Shown here in pieces: positions 1 through 7,667 of a DNA stretch of 10,312 bases. The notes below the pieces were generated by a model, which was given only the letters and a program-made list of their open reading frames with translations, made no database searches and was not told the DNA's origin. The DNA lies in NCBI GenBank assembly GCA_027488715.1, contig JAIYBD010000272.1, forward strand, positions 1 through 10,312, in the 5' to 3' direction. The translations under genes and the position numbers were made by a program. Position 1 is the stretch's first letter, and each line of letters begins with the position of its first letter. Origin of the DNA: Bacteroidota bacterium. GTDB taxonomy: Bacteria > Bacteroidota > Bacteroidia > UBA7662 > CANHCV01.

Positions 1-741
1 AAAACAAACATCCGATTGGGCGGGCAAAGCAGCTATTCCCCGAATCATTTGTTCGCAATTGTCTATCGCTCCCAAAGAACCCGTATAAACAATAATTTTT
101 TTCCCTTGGTACTTTTCAGGAAGAACAAATGATGTTTTTTGTTGAAATAGCGCCACATCACTGGCATTGGGAATGGTTCTGACATCCAAAGACGGAAAGC
201 GTTTTTGAATATTTTGAGTCATTCCATCGGAACAAGTCACCACAAAATCCGATGCTTTATAAAACGTTTTTTCACTGAATAATGCTATTTTTTTCAGGAA
301 ATTATTTCGAATCATGCCCAACTCGATGGCTCCAGAGGGCCATAAATCACGCACTTCGAAAATGAGTTTTTTTCGACGAATCCATTTCGCTACCAATCCG
401 GGAAGACCGATGGTAATGGGCCCCGAAGACGTAATGGCCAAATCGTATTTTTCTACCAAAGCATACCACAAGGAAAAAAATGAAAAACCGAGGAAAGTGT
501 ACAAACGCTTCCAAATGGGATGTTTATTGGATTGAGGCAAATTGATAATTTTCACCTGAATACCGTCGAAATTTTGAGTGTCAAAAAATTTCTGAGCGGC
601 AATGTCGGATTTGTCGTAAGGACTAGTAATCACGGTAACGGAAGCACCTTGTTCGACCCACCTTCGACACATTTCATAAACTCGGGTACTCCAACCACCT
701 TTGGGTGTGCCGAAATATTGGTAGAAAACAATAATTTTCAC
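1..741 (-). CDS. Family 4 glycosyltransferase, WbuB/WcaI-like (C-terminal part outside window)
   Basis: Likely moves a sugar from a nucleotide-sugar donor to a growing surface glycan at the inner face of the cytoplasmic membrane. The 247 codons present cover the N-terminal Rossmann domain and the start of the second domain. Visible marks are a first beta strand (VKIIVFYQYF), the glycine-rich loop FGTPKGGWSTR at about residues 10-20, and VRDLWPSGAIELG at about 130-142, a stretch typical of WbuB-like enzymes. IPNASD (190-195) and the strand IIVYTGSLG (216-224) open the C-terminal domain. The donor-binding EX7E region lies beyond the window edge, so activity cannot be judged. The start is GTG at 741, chosen because the protein begins directly with the first beta strand and because it overlaps the upstream stop as GTGA, implying coupled translation. 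Donor and acceptor cannot be named. Confidence 0.88.
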   Translation of the reverse strand, partial: MKIIVFYQYFGTPKGGWSTRVYEMCRRWVEQGASVTVITSPYDKSDIAAQKFFDTQNFDGIQVKIINLPQSNKHPIWKRLYTFLGFSFFSLWYALVEKYDLAITSSGPITIGLPGLVAKWIRRKKLIFEVRDLWPSGAIELGMIRNNFLKKIALFSEKTFYKASDFVVTCSDGMTQNIQKRFPSLDVRTIPNASDVALFQQKTSFVLPEKYQGKKIIVYTGSLGAIDNCEQMIRGIAALPAQSDVCF

Positions 742-1775
742 GATACTGGATTTTTGATGGCCGTTTCAAACAAGCGTTTCCATTGGTATTTCACGACTTC
801 CCAATCCCAGGATTCTACGGTTTTTCTTCCGTTTTCGGAGAGTTTTGACGACAATTCGGGATTTTTAAGAAGGGATAAAATGGCTTCAGCTCCTGCCTGA
901 GGATCTTGAGGCGGGTAGAGTAAGCCATTATCACCAGACTCGATGATGAATGGCACTCCTCCCACGTTGGTGGAAACAACGGGCAATCCAAGTGCCATGG
1001 CCTCCATCACCGAAATGGGCGTGTTATCGATGTTGGTGGTACTTAAAAAAATAGAAAAGTCTTTGGAATACGTTCTCCATTCGAGTTTCGATTTCCCGCC
1101 TGTGGTCCATGCCGAATCTTCCAATCCCAACGATTTTGCATAGGCGTTGAACTCACCTAAGCTACCATCTTTATCCGGGCCAACCATGGCCAAGGTCGCT
1201 TGAGGAAATTCTTTTTTCACCAATTTCAAAATATCCAGCGCCATCAATGGATTGTAAACCCGATTCATAGATCTCACCCACAAAATTTTAGGCTGAGGCT
1301 GGAATCGATGCTGAAACTCATATTCACCAACTGGAATATTGTTTGGGATCATTTGAAAGGCATAGCCTTTTTCTTCAAAAGTCGATTTCAAAAAATTACT
1401 CACACCAATATTCATGGCAGAATTTTTAAAAACCTGATCACAAAGTTTTGGAGAATTTAAAATTCGTTCTTTCAAATTTCCACCTCGAAGGATAGGGAAA
1501 TACGGAATTTGAAAGAAATGGCAAAGCCTCGCGACCAACCATGCAAAAAAGAAAGCTTTGGAACTGTACGTATCGATCAAAACGATTTGCGCCCATTTCC
1601 GAAAACGAAAAATGGTAAACGCCATGTCTAACCAACGAAGAAATTGGTTTTTCACCGAAGATGAATACCTCATTTCACAGCCAATATCTTTCAATTGAAC
1701 ACCTAAAGTTTCAATGGAAGTTGGGTTAATTCCTCCTGTTTTACTTAGCTTGTTACCAATATAAATCACTCGCAT
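738..1775 (-). CDS. Family 4 glycosyltransferase (GT-B fold)
   Basis: A 345-residue GT-B enzyme, probably retaining, for surface polysaccharide or lipid-linked oligosaccharide synthesis in the cytoplasm. The N-terminus MRVIYIGNKLSKTGGINPTS has the usual first strand and glycine loop. The C-terminal domain starts near PKILWVRSMNRVYNP (162-176) and carries the donor-site signature NTPISVMEAMALGLPVVST (251-269), followed by VGGVPFII. In the EX7E motif the second Glu (E258) is present, while the first position is Asn251, a variation seen in some family members. The frame stays open upstream to 1862, but those codons run into the divergent gene and cross a promoter box, so ATG 1775 is preferred; ATG 1793 is a less likely alternative. 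No ribosome-binding site is evident. The stop overlaps the GTG of the next gene by four bases. Substrates are unknown. Confidence 0.9.
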   Translation of the reverse strand: MRVIYIGNKLSKTGGINPTSIETLGVQLKDIGCEMRYSSSVKNQFLRWLDMAFTIFRFRKWAQIVLIDTYSSKAFFFAWLVARLCHFFQIPYFPILRGGNLKERILNSPKLCDQVFKNSAMNIGVSNFLKSTFEEKGYAFQMIPNNIPVGEYEFQHRFQPQPKILWVRSMNRVYNPLMALDILKLVKKEFPQATLAMVGPDKDGSLGEFNAYAKSLGLEDSAWTTGGKSKLEWRTYSKDFSIFLSTTNIDNTPISVMEAMALGLPVVSTNVGGVPFIIESGDNGLLYPPQDPQAGAEAILSLLKNPELSSKLSENGRKTVESWDWEVVKYQWKRLFETAIKNPVS

Positions 1776-1780
1776 CAACA

Positions 1781-1788
1781 CAAAAATA
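1781..1788 (-). promoter_or_regulatory. Putative Bacteroidota -7 promoter box for the 738-1775 gene
   Basis: Reads TATTTTTG on the minus strand, a full match to TANNTTTG, the -7 element of the Bacteroidota primary sigma factor. It ends five bases before ATG 1775, so transcription would start at or next to the start codon. No convincing TTG -33 element sits 17-23 bases upstream. A second match, TACATTTG (minus strand, 1826-1833), lies 50 bases from the ATG and is an alternative promoter with a normal leader. Confidence 0.45.
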
Positions 1789-1831
1789 CCCATAAAATGA
1801 AAGCATGGAGAAAAATTATTACAAACAAATG

Positions 1832-1839
1832 TACTTTTG
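1832..1839 (+). promoter_or_regulatory. Putative -7 promoter box for the ExoA-like gene
   Basis: TACTTTTG matches TANNTTTG and ends six bases before ATG 1846, which predicts an mRNA with almost no leader. It shares its TA (1832-1833) with a minus-strand match, TACATTTG at 1826-1833, so two outward-facing boxes are fused back to back in the 70-base divergent gap. No clear -33 element is seen. Confidence 0.5.
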
Positions 1840-1845
1840 TATTCC

Positions 1846-2847
1846 ATGATTATTACGGCCATCGTCCCTTGTTACCAAGAAAAAAGAACCATCGACAAGG
1901 TTCTTTTTCAAATGAGCAATCAGGAATGCCATGAATTTGATTTGGAAATCTTGGTCGTTGATGGCGGTTCTACAGACGGAACCTTGGAAATCATTGAAGG
2001 ATGGGAAAAGAAAGATAACCGAATTAGGCTCATTTCCAATCCACTAAAAACAGCCAATCATGCTTTCAATTTAGGCATTGAATACTCCAAGGGAAGTCAT
2101 TTTGCTTTGATTAACGCCCATACCTACTACCCCACCGATTACCTGAAAATACTTTGGGAAGCGATGCAAGCCACCGGAGCCGTAGGTGTTTCCGGCCGTG
2201 TTCTTCCCGTGCTCGAAGCAACCGACTGGGAAAGTCGATTGGTGTATTGCATTTCTACCTCTGAATTTGGTGTATCATCCCAAAGTTACCGCATCGGAAA
2301 AAGCGGATTTACCGACTCGGTTAGCTTACCGCTTTTCGAAAAAAAAGCCGTAATTGCTGTTGGAGGCTACCACCCAGAGTTGGTTCGGAATCAGGATAAC
2401 GATATGAATTACAAATTGGTAGAAGCCGGACACAAACTATATGTAACATCAGAAACATCAGCCTCTTATCACCCTCCAAGATCCTACAAAAAACTTTTGA
2501 AGTATGCGCTTAAATCGGGCGTTTGGAATACAAAAACGCTCATGATGAAAATCCCCTGCATGAAGTGGTATCATTTTTTTCCTGGGCTGTTTTTCGCAGG
2601 GGAAATCATCGGCGGAATCTGCTTCGGTCTTTCCTCTTTTCACACGATTTTCCCCATCCTTGGTTTCATTTGGGCCCTTGCCAATGGATTGTATTTTGGG
2701 ATGGCCGTGTTTTTCAGTTTCACTCATCCAAAAGGCCAAGGCATCATTCGCTTTTTGCTCCCATTTGGATTTTTCTTTTTTCACCTCGCTTACGGATTGG
2801 GGAACATCCTTGGACTAGCTTACCAAAGAAGAAATCCTAATTTTTAG
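1846..2847 (+). CDS. ExoA-like family 2 glycosyltransferase
   Basis: A 333-residue GT-A enzyme resembling the succinoglycan glycosyltransferase ExoA. It probably adds a sugar to a membrane-bound polysaccharide repeat. The GT2 N-terminus MIITAIVPCYQEKRTIDKVL is followed by VVDGGSTDGT (37-46), where D39 and D44 fit the nucleotide-binding site. The metal-binding position, usually DXH/DXD in this group (for example DAH), reads NAH at residues 90-92. RNQDNDMNYKL (181-191) matches the acceptor-side acidic motif of ExoA relatives. About 90 C-terminal residues are hydrophobic, with roughly three membrane segments (244-262, 268-290, 300-325) and a basic tail. The start is ATG 1846; an in-frame TTG at 1837 overlaps the promoter box and would add only three residues. 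The gene stands alone, divergent from the two minus-strand glycosyltransferases. The Asn for Asp change leaves activity or metal use uncertain. Confidence 0.9.
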   Translation: MIITAIVPCYQEKRTIDKVLFQMSNQECHEFDLEILVVDGGSTDGTLEIIEGWEKKDNRIRLISNPLKTANHAFNLGIEYSKGSHFALINAHTYYPTDYLKILWEAMQATGAVGVSGRVLPVLEATDWESRLVYCISTSEFGVSSQSYRIGKSGFTDSVSLPLFEKKAVIAVGGYHPELVRNQDNDMNYKLVEAGHKLYVTSETSASYHPPRSYKKLLKYALKSGVWNTKTLMMKIPCMKWYHFFPGLFFAGEIIGGICFGLSSFHTIFPILGFIWALANGLYFGMAVFFSFTHPKGQGIIRFLLPFGFFFFHLAYGLGNILGLAYQRRNPNF

Positions 2848-3000
2848 ACACTTTCCCAATTTGAAAATCTTTTTCCACACATTCAAGGAAAATCGTTGAA
2901 AAGTTGGGCAAAAAGAGGGTGAAATTGATTTTAATTCATTCCAATTCCTCGAAAGTATTTTCTACATTTGGGAACGAAACGGTAGGAATGGAACATTGCC

Positions 3001-3008
3001 TATCTTTG
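3001..3008 (+). promoter_or_regulatory. Putative -7 promoter box for the PAS-DHp-REC gene
   Basis: TATCTTTG matches TANNTTTG and ends eight bases before ATG 3017, so the leader would be only a few bases long. A second match, TACATTTG at 2963-2970, would give a leader of about 40 bases. Neither has a convincing -33 TTG at 17-23 bases. The remaining 2848-3000 gap shows no gene, and only a weak hairpin without a T-run. Confidence 0.45.
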
Positions 3009-3016
3009 ATTTAACG

Positions 3017-5335
3017 ATGAATTACCGCCCACGACTGAGTTTGATTTTAAAGGGCTTGACCGAAATTACCGATCAGGCTGAAAAGCTATCCGAATTATCC
3101 TTGGCGGTTTCAGAAACCATGGGTTTTGTTCAAATTGAGGTACATGATGACCTCATCCCTTCAGAACAACATACCCTTCAATTCCAAAAGGAGTTATTTT
3201 TCGCCGATGTAGCCAAACTTTCTCCACAACTTTACTGCTTAGAATTTGATTTCGAAGAAAATGCATTGGTTTTTAATTCATCCCTCGCCAAAATGGCCGG
3301 GTCCAAGTTAAACTCCCTGTCTTTCACTTTTGGCAGTTTTCAAAATTCCATTTCATCCAAAGACCGCCCCAAAATCGTTACCGAATTGGTCAAAAACTTT
3401 GGAAAAAAAGAGGCTTTCAACATCCCACTTTCCTTGGTAACCGGGAAAAAAGAATCTTCATGGAAATTGAGGTTCCAATACCTTTTCCTTTACGATGAAC
3501 CGGTTCGATTGATCGGAGCCCTCATTCCAGAAAAACAGAAAATTGAAGATCACTCCATTTTTCAATCCATCTTTGATTCTGCTCCTCAACCTACCCTATT
3601 CATCAATCAAAACGGGTTGATTCAAGCGCACAATCAAAAGGCCAAACCCTTTTTTCAACGGGTTTTTGACCAGGACTTGGAAATCAATAAACCCATCACT
3701 CAATATTTGAAGGGTGAATTGTACGGAATGTTCGATTCCATCATCCAACAAACCTTACAAGGGGAATCCATCAAACAATCCTACCACCTCAAAAGCATTC
3801 GCGGCACCCACCGATGGATCGAAGTGAATACCTTCCCCATCTTCCAAAAAAGCAATCTTTCCTTTGAAGGCATCGTTGTTCAGTTTTCGGATATCACCTC
3901 CGAAAAGTCCAAATCTGAAACGGCCGATCAATCTACCCAAAAACTAAGTCTTGCCCTCGGCCTAACAGGATCGGGTGTTTGGGAATACGACCTTGAAAAT
4001 AATCGTTTCTGGTGGTCAAAAGAGCACAATCACTTGTTCGGTTTACCCGAATCCATGGAACCATCCGAGTCTAATTTCCTGGCAAGCATTTTCTCCGATG
4101 ATCGAAATGCTTTCACTAAAGCTCTTTACCATTCCATTCAAACCAAATCTGAACTCGATCAGCAATTCAGAATCGAACATGCCAACCAAGGAATCCGCTG
4201 GATTCATTGCAAAGGCTTGTTCCACTTCGATCATGCTGCAGAAACCCATAAACTCATCGCCATCGAAACCGATGTCACCGATCAGTTGGAACAAGAAAAA
4301 CGCATTGAAAAAGCTGAAAGAACGCTCAACGACCTCATCAAGGTTGTTCCGGTTGGAATTTTCAAAACCAATTTGGAAGGATTGTGCAATTTCTTAAATG
4401 ACCAAGGTGAAAAAGTAATCGGCGTTTCCAAAAATGAAGCCGAAGGATTCGGTTGGACGAAAAACTTGGATGAAAAAGACCGGATTCGATTTTTCTCTCG
4501 TTGGCAACAACTGATTTCAGGTGACGATCAACACGAGGTTATTGAAGATAATCTTGCGTTTTCCACAAATGGTGAAACACATCAAGTTATGGTTCACCTG
4601 AAAGTAGAACGCGACGTGGCGGGCGAACCCGTGGGATTCGTGGGCACCCTAACCGATGTGAGCCCCATCATTCAAAACGAAAAGAAAATCAAACGTTTGA
4701 ATGAAATCCTCGTTACCCAATACAACAAACTCCGCAAATACGCCCACATCAATTCCCATGATTTGCGTGGTCCACTCACCACCATCATGTCCATTCTCAA
4801 TGTCCTTCGTTCCGGCGACACCAAATTGGATCGAGAGTATTTGGATGCGCTCCTCAAATCATCCGACAAGATGGATTCGGTCATCAAAGAATTGAATGAA
4901 TTATTGAAAGATGTTGAATTTGAAGATGTGGTTGGCGAAAACTACGAGATTACCCAATCGCTCAACGTGATGTTGATTGATGACGATCCTTTTCAAAATC
5001 TGATCAACAGTAAGGTCGTTTCCAATCAGAATTCCAACATCGTGGTTCACGATTTCAATGAAGCGCACCGAGCGTTGGAATTGCTCATCAATAAAACCAT
5101 GGAACCCGATTTTATTCTTCTCGATTTATCCATGCCCATCATGAACGGCTGGGAGTTTTTAGAAGAAATGGAACGCAATCAATTGGATATTCAGGTTCAT
5201 ATCTTAACGTCTTCCATCAATCCCAATGATTTTGTAAGAGCCAAGTCATTCAAAAATGTCAAAGGGTTTTTATCCAAACCTTTGAAAGCTGAATTGGTTG
5301 ACGCCATACTTTCCCGATACATTCCACTTCGTTAA
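3017..5335 (+). CDS. Multi-PAS / HisKA (DHp) / receiver signalling protein lacking the HATPase_c domain
   Basis: A 772-residue protein with no membrane segment or signal peptide, so presumably cytoplasmic. Order: N-terminal helical stretch (1-60); divergent PAS-like domain (65-172); PAS (179-297); PAS_3-type with VWEYDLENNRFWWSKE (310-430); fourth PAS (435-557). A HisKA dimerisation/phosphoacceptor domain follows (about 560-640) with H581 in NSHDLRGPL, then after a short linker a receiver domain (649-772). The receiver has the acidic pair D655-D656, phosphoacceptor D703 in LLDLSMP, T731 or S732, and K754 in SKP, so it looks functional. An ATP-binding domain with N, G1 and G2 boxes should lie between HisKA and receiver but is absent; the junction is in frame and only about ten residues long. 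It cannot autophosphorylate alone and may act as a dimeric phosphotransfer or sensing module served by another kinase. At H+4, where phosphatase-active kinases often carry Thr or Asn, there is G585. ATG 3017 is preferred over the in-frame TTG at 2996, which lies upstream of the promoter box. Confidence 0.9.
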   Translation: MNYRPRLSLILKGLTEITDQAEKLSELSLAVSETMGFVQIEVHDDLIPSEQHTLQFQKELFFADVAKLSPQLYCLEFDFEENALVFNSSLAKMAGSKLNSLSFTFGSFQNSISSKDRPKIVTELVKNFGKKEAFNIPLSLVTGKKESSWKLRFQYLFLYDEPVRLIGALIPEKQKIEDHSIFQSIFDSAPQPTLFINQNGLIQAHNQKAKPFFQRVFDQDLEINKPITQYLKGELYGMFDSIIQQTLQGESIKQSYHLKSIRGTHRWIEVNTFPIFQKSNLSFEGIVVQFSDITSEKSKSETADQSTQKLSLALGLTGSGVWEYDLENNRFWWSKEHNHLFGLPESMEPSESNFLASIFSDDRNAFTKALYHSIQTKSELDQQFRIEHANQGIRWIHCKGLFHFDHAAETHKLIAIETDVTDQLEQEKRIEKAERTLNDLIKVVPVGIFKTNLEGLCNFLNDQGEKVIGVSKNEAEGFGWTKNLDEKDRIRFFSRWQQLISGDDQHEVIEDNLAFSTNGETHQVMVHLKVERDVAGEPVGFVGTLTDVSPIIQNEKKIKRLNEILVTQYNKLRKYAHINSHDLRGPLTTIMSILNVLRSGDTKLDREYLDALLKSSDKMDSVIKELNELLKDVEFEDVVGENYEITQSLNVMLIDDDPFQNLINSKVVSNQNSNIVVHDFNEAHRALELLINKTMEPDFILLDLSMPIMNGWEFLEEMERNQLDIQVHILTSSINPNDFVRAKSFKNVKGFLSKPLKAELVDAILSRYIPLR

Positions 5336-6501
5336 CCTAGTTTTTTAGGATTGTTCCAAACGGCCGAGTTGCCGCGAAGGACATACTGAAAAAAACCGAG
5401 AAACATCGCGGCATTCATCCAAAAAAAATGGGCTGGATATCGAAATAATCCAACCTTGATTTCATTTTTCCTGAATAGCCAATCCAAAAGCAATACCCCT
5501 CCAACTGCCAACAACCCCACCATGGCCAACCATGGAAAAAGAATGAAGAATCCAAGAATCGCCATGATCATCAAAAACGGACCAAACCACCTTAATACCT
5601 TATAGCTAAAAAAGTGGTAGCCGACTCTTCCCTTCCAAGGCCATGACATGGAACGAAAGATAAAATAAGCCATGAAATTGCCCGACCCAATTCGTTTTTT
5701 TCGTCGGAATTGCAAGATTGGATCGCCGCTAACATACAAATCTGAAATGGATTTTTCAGCAAATACGGTGCGAAAGCCTTTGCGCAATACCGACATAAAT
5801 AAGAAAAAATCATCGACAATGATGCCATAAGGTACCGTTTCGTACAAATCTTTTCGAATGGCGAAAATGGATCCAATAGCGCCAATAACAGTCCCCTGTT
5901 TACTCTGACGCATTTTTATGGCCATCTCAATGCGATTAAAAAAGCTCTCCTGTTGCAAGGCATCGGTACGATCCAAAGCGATGGAACTGAAGTTGCCTTG
6001 CACCCCACCAATCGTTGGATCCTGAAATGGAGCAACCAATCGAGAAATGGTTTCAGTTCGAAACAAGGTATCGGCATCGGTAAAAACAATGATTTCACCC
6101 GTAACCCTTGTCAACAAATCTTCCATCACAACGGCTTTGCCCCTGCGTGTTTCAAACGGAAAAAATTGAATATTTGAAAATTCCTGCGTAAACCTCTCGA
6201 TGATTTCGTTGGTACCATCATCCGAACAATCTGAACCAATGATGAATTGCAATTTTTCAACGGGATAGTTGCTGTTGACCATGGACCGCATTTTTTGTTC
6301 AATGATGTCCTTTTCATTAAACACCGCCAATAAAACGGTTACATGAGGTTGGAAATTGGAGGAATAATTAGGAAAAGATTTTGGTCGAAGTAATTGGGAA
6401 AGTGGGTAAAACAGGTACGTATGAAGCAAAAGAAAAACAGGAATGATGGTTAAGGTTAATCCCAACCATTCTATTGTTCCGAATTCAAAACTTGCATCCA
6501 C
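5332..6501 (-). CDS. Membrane family 2 glycosyltransferase (cellulose-synthase/IcaA-like)
   Basis: A processive-type GT2 anchored in the cytoplasmic membrane, likely polymerising or extending an exopolysaccharide from a nucleotide-sugar. One N-terminal membrane segment (about 13-33) precedes the GT-A domain: VTVLLAVFNE (54-63), GSDCSDDGT (89-97), DAD metal motif (142-144), catalytic-type acidic pair DD (230-231), and QFRRKKRIGSGN (264-275) in the place of the QXXRW acceptor motif. Two or three membrane segments follow (303-345, 358-375). The motif is RRKKR rather than a strict RW, so true processivity is uncertain. The listed start is GTG 6501, overlapping the upstream gene by 31 bases; TTG 6465 is a credible alternative that leaves a five-base gap and drops 12 residues. 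It is the last gene of its directon. Its TAA is nested with the TAA of the convergent PAS gene in a shared TTAA, leaving no intergenic terminator. Confidence 0.88.
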   Translation of the reverse strand: MDASFEFGTIEWLGLTLTIIPVFLLLHTYLFYPLSQLLRPKSFPNYSSNFQPHVTVLLAVFNEKDIIEQKMRSMVNSNYPVEKLQFIIGSDCSDDGTNEIIERFTQEFSNIQFFPFETRRGKAVVMEDLLTRVTGEIIVFTDADTLFRTETISRLVAPFQDPTIGGVQGNFSSIALDRTDALQQESFFNRIEMAIKMRQSKQGTVIGAIGSIFAIRKDLYETVPYGIIVDDFFLFMSVLRKGFRTVFAEKSISDLYVSGDPILQFRRKKRIGSGNFMAYFIFRSMSWPWKGRVGYHFFSYKVLRWFGPFLMIMAILGFFILFPWLAMVGLLAVGGVLLLDWLFRKNEIKVGLFRYPAHFFWMNAAMFLGFFQYVLRGNSAVWNNPKKLG

Positions 6502-7667
6502 TTCTCAAAGATAACTCGGTTATCGAAGTGTTGAAGAACAAATTCCCGACCTTTTTGAGACAAATCGCTGGAAATGGTTGGATTTGAAAGGATCTTATTA
6601 GCAACTTCCATCCATTCCTCCAACAGATTGGCTTCGAGCAATTGCTGCTGATGAATTAAGCCCAAACCCTCGGCCCCCACGGTTGTACTGATGCAAGGCA
6701 TTCCCATGGCCAATGCCTCAATGAGTTTAATTCGAACACCACTTCCCGACCAAAGGGGAACGATTAAAAAGCCATGTTTTGAGAAATAGTCTTTAACCGA
6801 TTCGACTTCTCCAACGAATTGAACTCCCGAAATTTCACGACTTTTCCATACTTCGGGCATTCGTCGGCCCGCAACCGAAAGCGTTAAGGCAGGATGTGCT
6901 TGTTTCAATGCGGGCCAAAGGTGTTCTAAAAAATACTCCAACCCCTGAATATTCGGCATCCATTCTAAAGAGGCTAAAAAACACCATTTTTCAGAACTGG
7001 AAAATTTCACTGGTTCGTATTGCTGCAAGGGAATCCCGGCCTCCAACACATGTTGCGGGGTGGTGGAGTGTTGTTGAAACCAACCGGCATCGACGGTAGA
7101 AATGGGTAAAATCCAATCTACCCTTTGAGCCATTTGTGCCTCTTCTCTTGCAATCTTTGGCCACTGTCTGTTCAAATACCATTTCTTGAGCGGATTGGTG
7201 GCCTCTTCGGCCAATCGTTTCCAAATCAGATGTTCCACATTGTGCGCTCGAAAGGCCAACTTAGCCTTCGATTTTTCCCGAATTTCATCGAGGTAGTACA
7301 ACCAAAAAGGACCATCTAAATGAATCAAACCGTATTGCGTTTCTTCCAGTATTTGTCCAATTTTCTTACGCAATTGATCATCCTGTAAACGAATCGCGTG
7401 GTACGATTGGGAAGAAAATATAGAAGTGAACGCACCCCAAATGCTGGGTTGGTGATGAACATCCACCACCGTCACTTGGACGTCAGGTATGGTTTTCAAG
7501 AAAGAATCGATCTCCTGATCTGAAATCCAATGTTTGGGAGTGCGAATAGCCAACAAATGAACTTCATTCCCTGTTTCCGCATATCCCTCCATGATTCGCA
7601 AAAGGCCCAAAGCGCCCCCGTCTTTCGGGGGAAATGGTAGCCGATACGCCAATTGAAGTACCTTCAT
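6471..7667 (-). CDS. Family 4 glycosyltransferase
   Basis: A 398-residue GT-B enzyme, normal length for GT4. The N-terminal domain begins MKVLQLAYRLPFPPKDGGA, with the glycine loop after the first strand, and contains FRAHNVEHLIW (139-149), an AHNVE-type segment like that of exosortase-associated and related sugar transferases. The C-terminal domain opens with LASLEWMPNIQGLEYF (231-246) and carries the donor-site signature PLWSGSGVRIKLIEALAMG (304-322), with E317 as the conserved Glu. It is cytoplasmic, with no membrane helix. The start ATG 7667 overlaps the TGA of the upstream permease gene as ATGA, indicating coupled translation, and its 3' end overlaps the following GT2. Being sandwiched between an LptF/LptG permease and a membrane GT2 suggests a cell-surface glycan, but donor and acceptor cannot be deduced. 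Confidence 0.9.
   Translation of the reverse strand: MKVLQLAYRLPFPPKDGGALGLLRIMEGYAETGNEVHLLAIRTPKHWISDQEIDSFLKTIPDVQVTVVDVHHQPSIWGAFTSIFSSQSYHAIRLQDDQLRKKIGQILEETQYGLIHLDGPFWLYYLDEIREKSKAKLAFRAHNVEHLIWKRLAEEATNPLKKWYLNRQWPKIAREEAQMAQRVDWILPISTVDAGWFQQHSTTPQHVLEAGIPLQQYEPVKFSSSEKWCFLASLEWMPNIQGLEYFLEHLWPALKQAHPALTLSVAGRRMPEVWKSREISGVQFVGEVESVKDYFSKHGFLIVPLWSGSGVRIKLIEALAMGMPCISTTVGAEGLGLIHQQQLLEANLLEEWMEVANKILSNPTISSDLSQKGREFVLQHFDNRVIFEKWMQVLNSEQ

Noticed and set aside
520..900. Plus-strand open frame of 126 codons over the junction of the two left-hand glycosyltransferases
   Set aside because: Opposite-strand shadow of two supported genes; no family match or promoter.
2458..2784. Minus-strand open frame of 108 codons inside the ExoA-like gene, and a similar plus-strand one at 2523-2840
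   Set aside because: Low-complexity shadow translations of a clearly recognised GT2 gene; no family features.
2871..2892. Possible terminator hairpin (TTTTCC, ten-base loop, GGAAAA) after the ExoA-like gene
   Set aside because: Only six mostly A-T pairs, a large loop and no T-run after it.
3975..4397. Plus-strand open frame of 140 codons in a second frame of the PAS gene
   Set aside because: Ser/Pro/Asn/Lys-rich out-of-frame reading of a well-supported PAS region.
4930..4960. Frameshift or pseudogene as the reason for the missing ATPase domain
   Set aside because: The frame is continuous, both flanking domains are complete with their key residues, and no leftover ATPase motifs are seen in this or other frames, so a true domain architecture is more likely than decay.
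5336..5349. CCTA/TAGG hairpin near the convergent stops
   Set aside because: Four-base stem inside the GT2 coding end, without a T-run after the stem on either strand; too weak for a terminator call.
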